DNA of 64,000 nucleotides from JACKOB01 sp024234575. Lineage in GTDB: Bacteria; Pseudomonadota; Gammaproteobacteria; Pseudomonadales; Oleiphilaceae. Both the position numbers and the translations under genes were made by a program. The stretch's first letter is position 1, and each line of letters begins with the position of its first letter. Where the stretch lies: positions 193,809 through 257,808 of the forward strand of contig JBPJFZ010000008.1 of NCBI GenBank assembly GCA_051208035.1, read 5' to 3'. The notes beneath the pieces were generated by a model. It was not told the DNA's origin and made no database searches. It worked only from the letters and a program-made list of their open reading frames with translations. Positions 63,898-64,000 of this stretch are shown piece by piece.

Positions 63898-64000
63898 CTG
63901 CCATTTAGTTAATGTGCTTTTCGAGGCGTTCCTCGAACTCGATAATAAAACGACTCATCGCCTGACGCCAGTTTTGAATGGGCATCGTCCATTTTTTGCT
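63874..64000 (-). mobile_element. end of an IS256-family insertion sequence (partial)
   Basis: The sequence GACCCTGTAACAGATTCTGTG (positions 63874-63894) resembles the terminal inverted repeats of proteobacterial IS256/mutator elements, many of which end in ...ATTCTGTGTAA. About 30 nt further in lies the stop of a transposase on the minus strand. The element continues past the window. An 8-9-bp target duplication would be expected at the far end. Confidence 0.7.
63905..64000 (-). CDS. IS256-family transposase (3' end only)
   Basis: Only the last 32 codons are in the window: SKKWTMPIQNWRQAMSRF then IIEFEERLEKHIN and TAA at 63905. The pattern KKWTMPIxNWxxAxxxFxIxFExRL is the normal C-terminus of mutator-type (IS256-family) transposases. 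The gene starts outside the window, so completeness cannot be judged. Confidence 0.75.
   Translation of the reverse strand, partial: SKKWTMPIQNWRQAMSRFIIEFEERLEKHIN

Noticed and set aside
1..64000. tRNA, rRNA or riboswitch genes
   Set aside because: No tRNA cloverleaf arms, conserved rRNA stretches or known riboswitch cores were noticed on either strand by eye; a covariance-model search would be needed to exclude small RNAs.

Overview
The window is bacterial chromosome, most likely from a free-living, probably marine or aquatic gammaproteobacterium of the Cellvibrionales/Alteromonadales kind. That placement is inferred from gene content: CbpA-CbpM, DusC, YghU, PsiE, DUF4124 proteins, a DUF6279-type lipoprotein, many GGDEF/HDOD/PilZ signalling proteins and a type I-F CRISPR-Cas locus. 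Genes are dense on both strands, with Shine-Dalgarno-led starts. I found no rRNA, tRNA or CRISPR array.

Left edge (1-6.5 kb). An SF2 helicase with an endonuclease-like N-terminus runs off the left end and is coupled to a small methyltransferase, which may be a defence or nucleic-acid-processing pair. A zinc-ribbon protein and a PPP-type phosphatase follow. At 4266-6113 an IS200/IS605-family element (tnpA and tnpB, divergent) sits inside a small EamA/DMT-type membrane gene. Removing the element restores the reading frame exactly, so both ends can be placed to within about 2 bp.

Housekeeping stretch (6.5-17.5 kb). This holds lipoproteins, a GST-like protein, a CopD-domain protein, the cbpA-cbpM chaperone pair, two diguanylate cyclases (FHA-GGDEF and 7TM-DISM-GGDEF), an MgtC/SapB-family protein, dusC, a hairpin-bearing intergenic repeat candidate and yghU.

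Amidoligase-like operon (17.8-27.1 kb). Five tightly spaced or overlapping genes encode a circularly permuted ATP-grasp, an alpha-E protein, a transglutaminase-DUF2126 protein, an ATP-grasp/alpha-E fusion and a second transglutaminase. This is a conserved but biochemically undefined peptide-ligation or peptide-modification cluster. A ParA-like ATPase and a SHOCT protein follow.

Middle (28.9-53.2 kb). There is a cluster of four DUF4124 envelope proteins, a CHASE4-type hybrid histidine kinase overlapping a REC-HDOD response regulator, three orphan family-3 solute-binding proteins, a secreted protein with four C-x5-C repeats, a DnaQ-exonuclease/GIY-YIG fusion, an MFS transporter, PsiE, an SSS symporter coupled to a metallophosphoesterase with degenerate metal motifs, and guanine deaminase.

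Right end (53.5-64 kb). A yefM-yoeB toxin-antitoxin pair, a large lipoprotein, an IS5-type transposase remnant, a 43-residue small gene and a PilZ-like protein precede a type I-F CRISPR-Cas locus: WYL regulator, cas1, a KilA-N gene, cas2/3 and csy1. Two things are unusual. First, the KilA-N gene lies between cas1 and cas2/3, has a near-perfect LexA (SOS) box just upstream and ends 3 nt before cas2/3, so cas2/3 may be transcribed from a DNA-damage-inducible promoter. Second, csy1 is cut after about 227 codons by the end of an IS256-family element whose transposase C-terminus is visible at the window edge, so the interference operon is probably disrupted.
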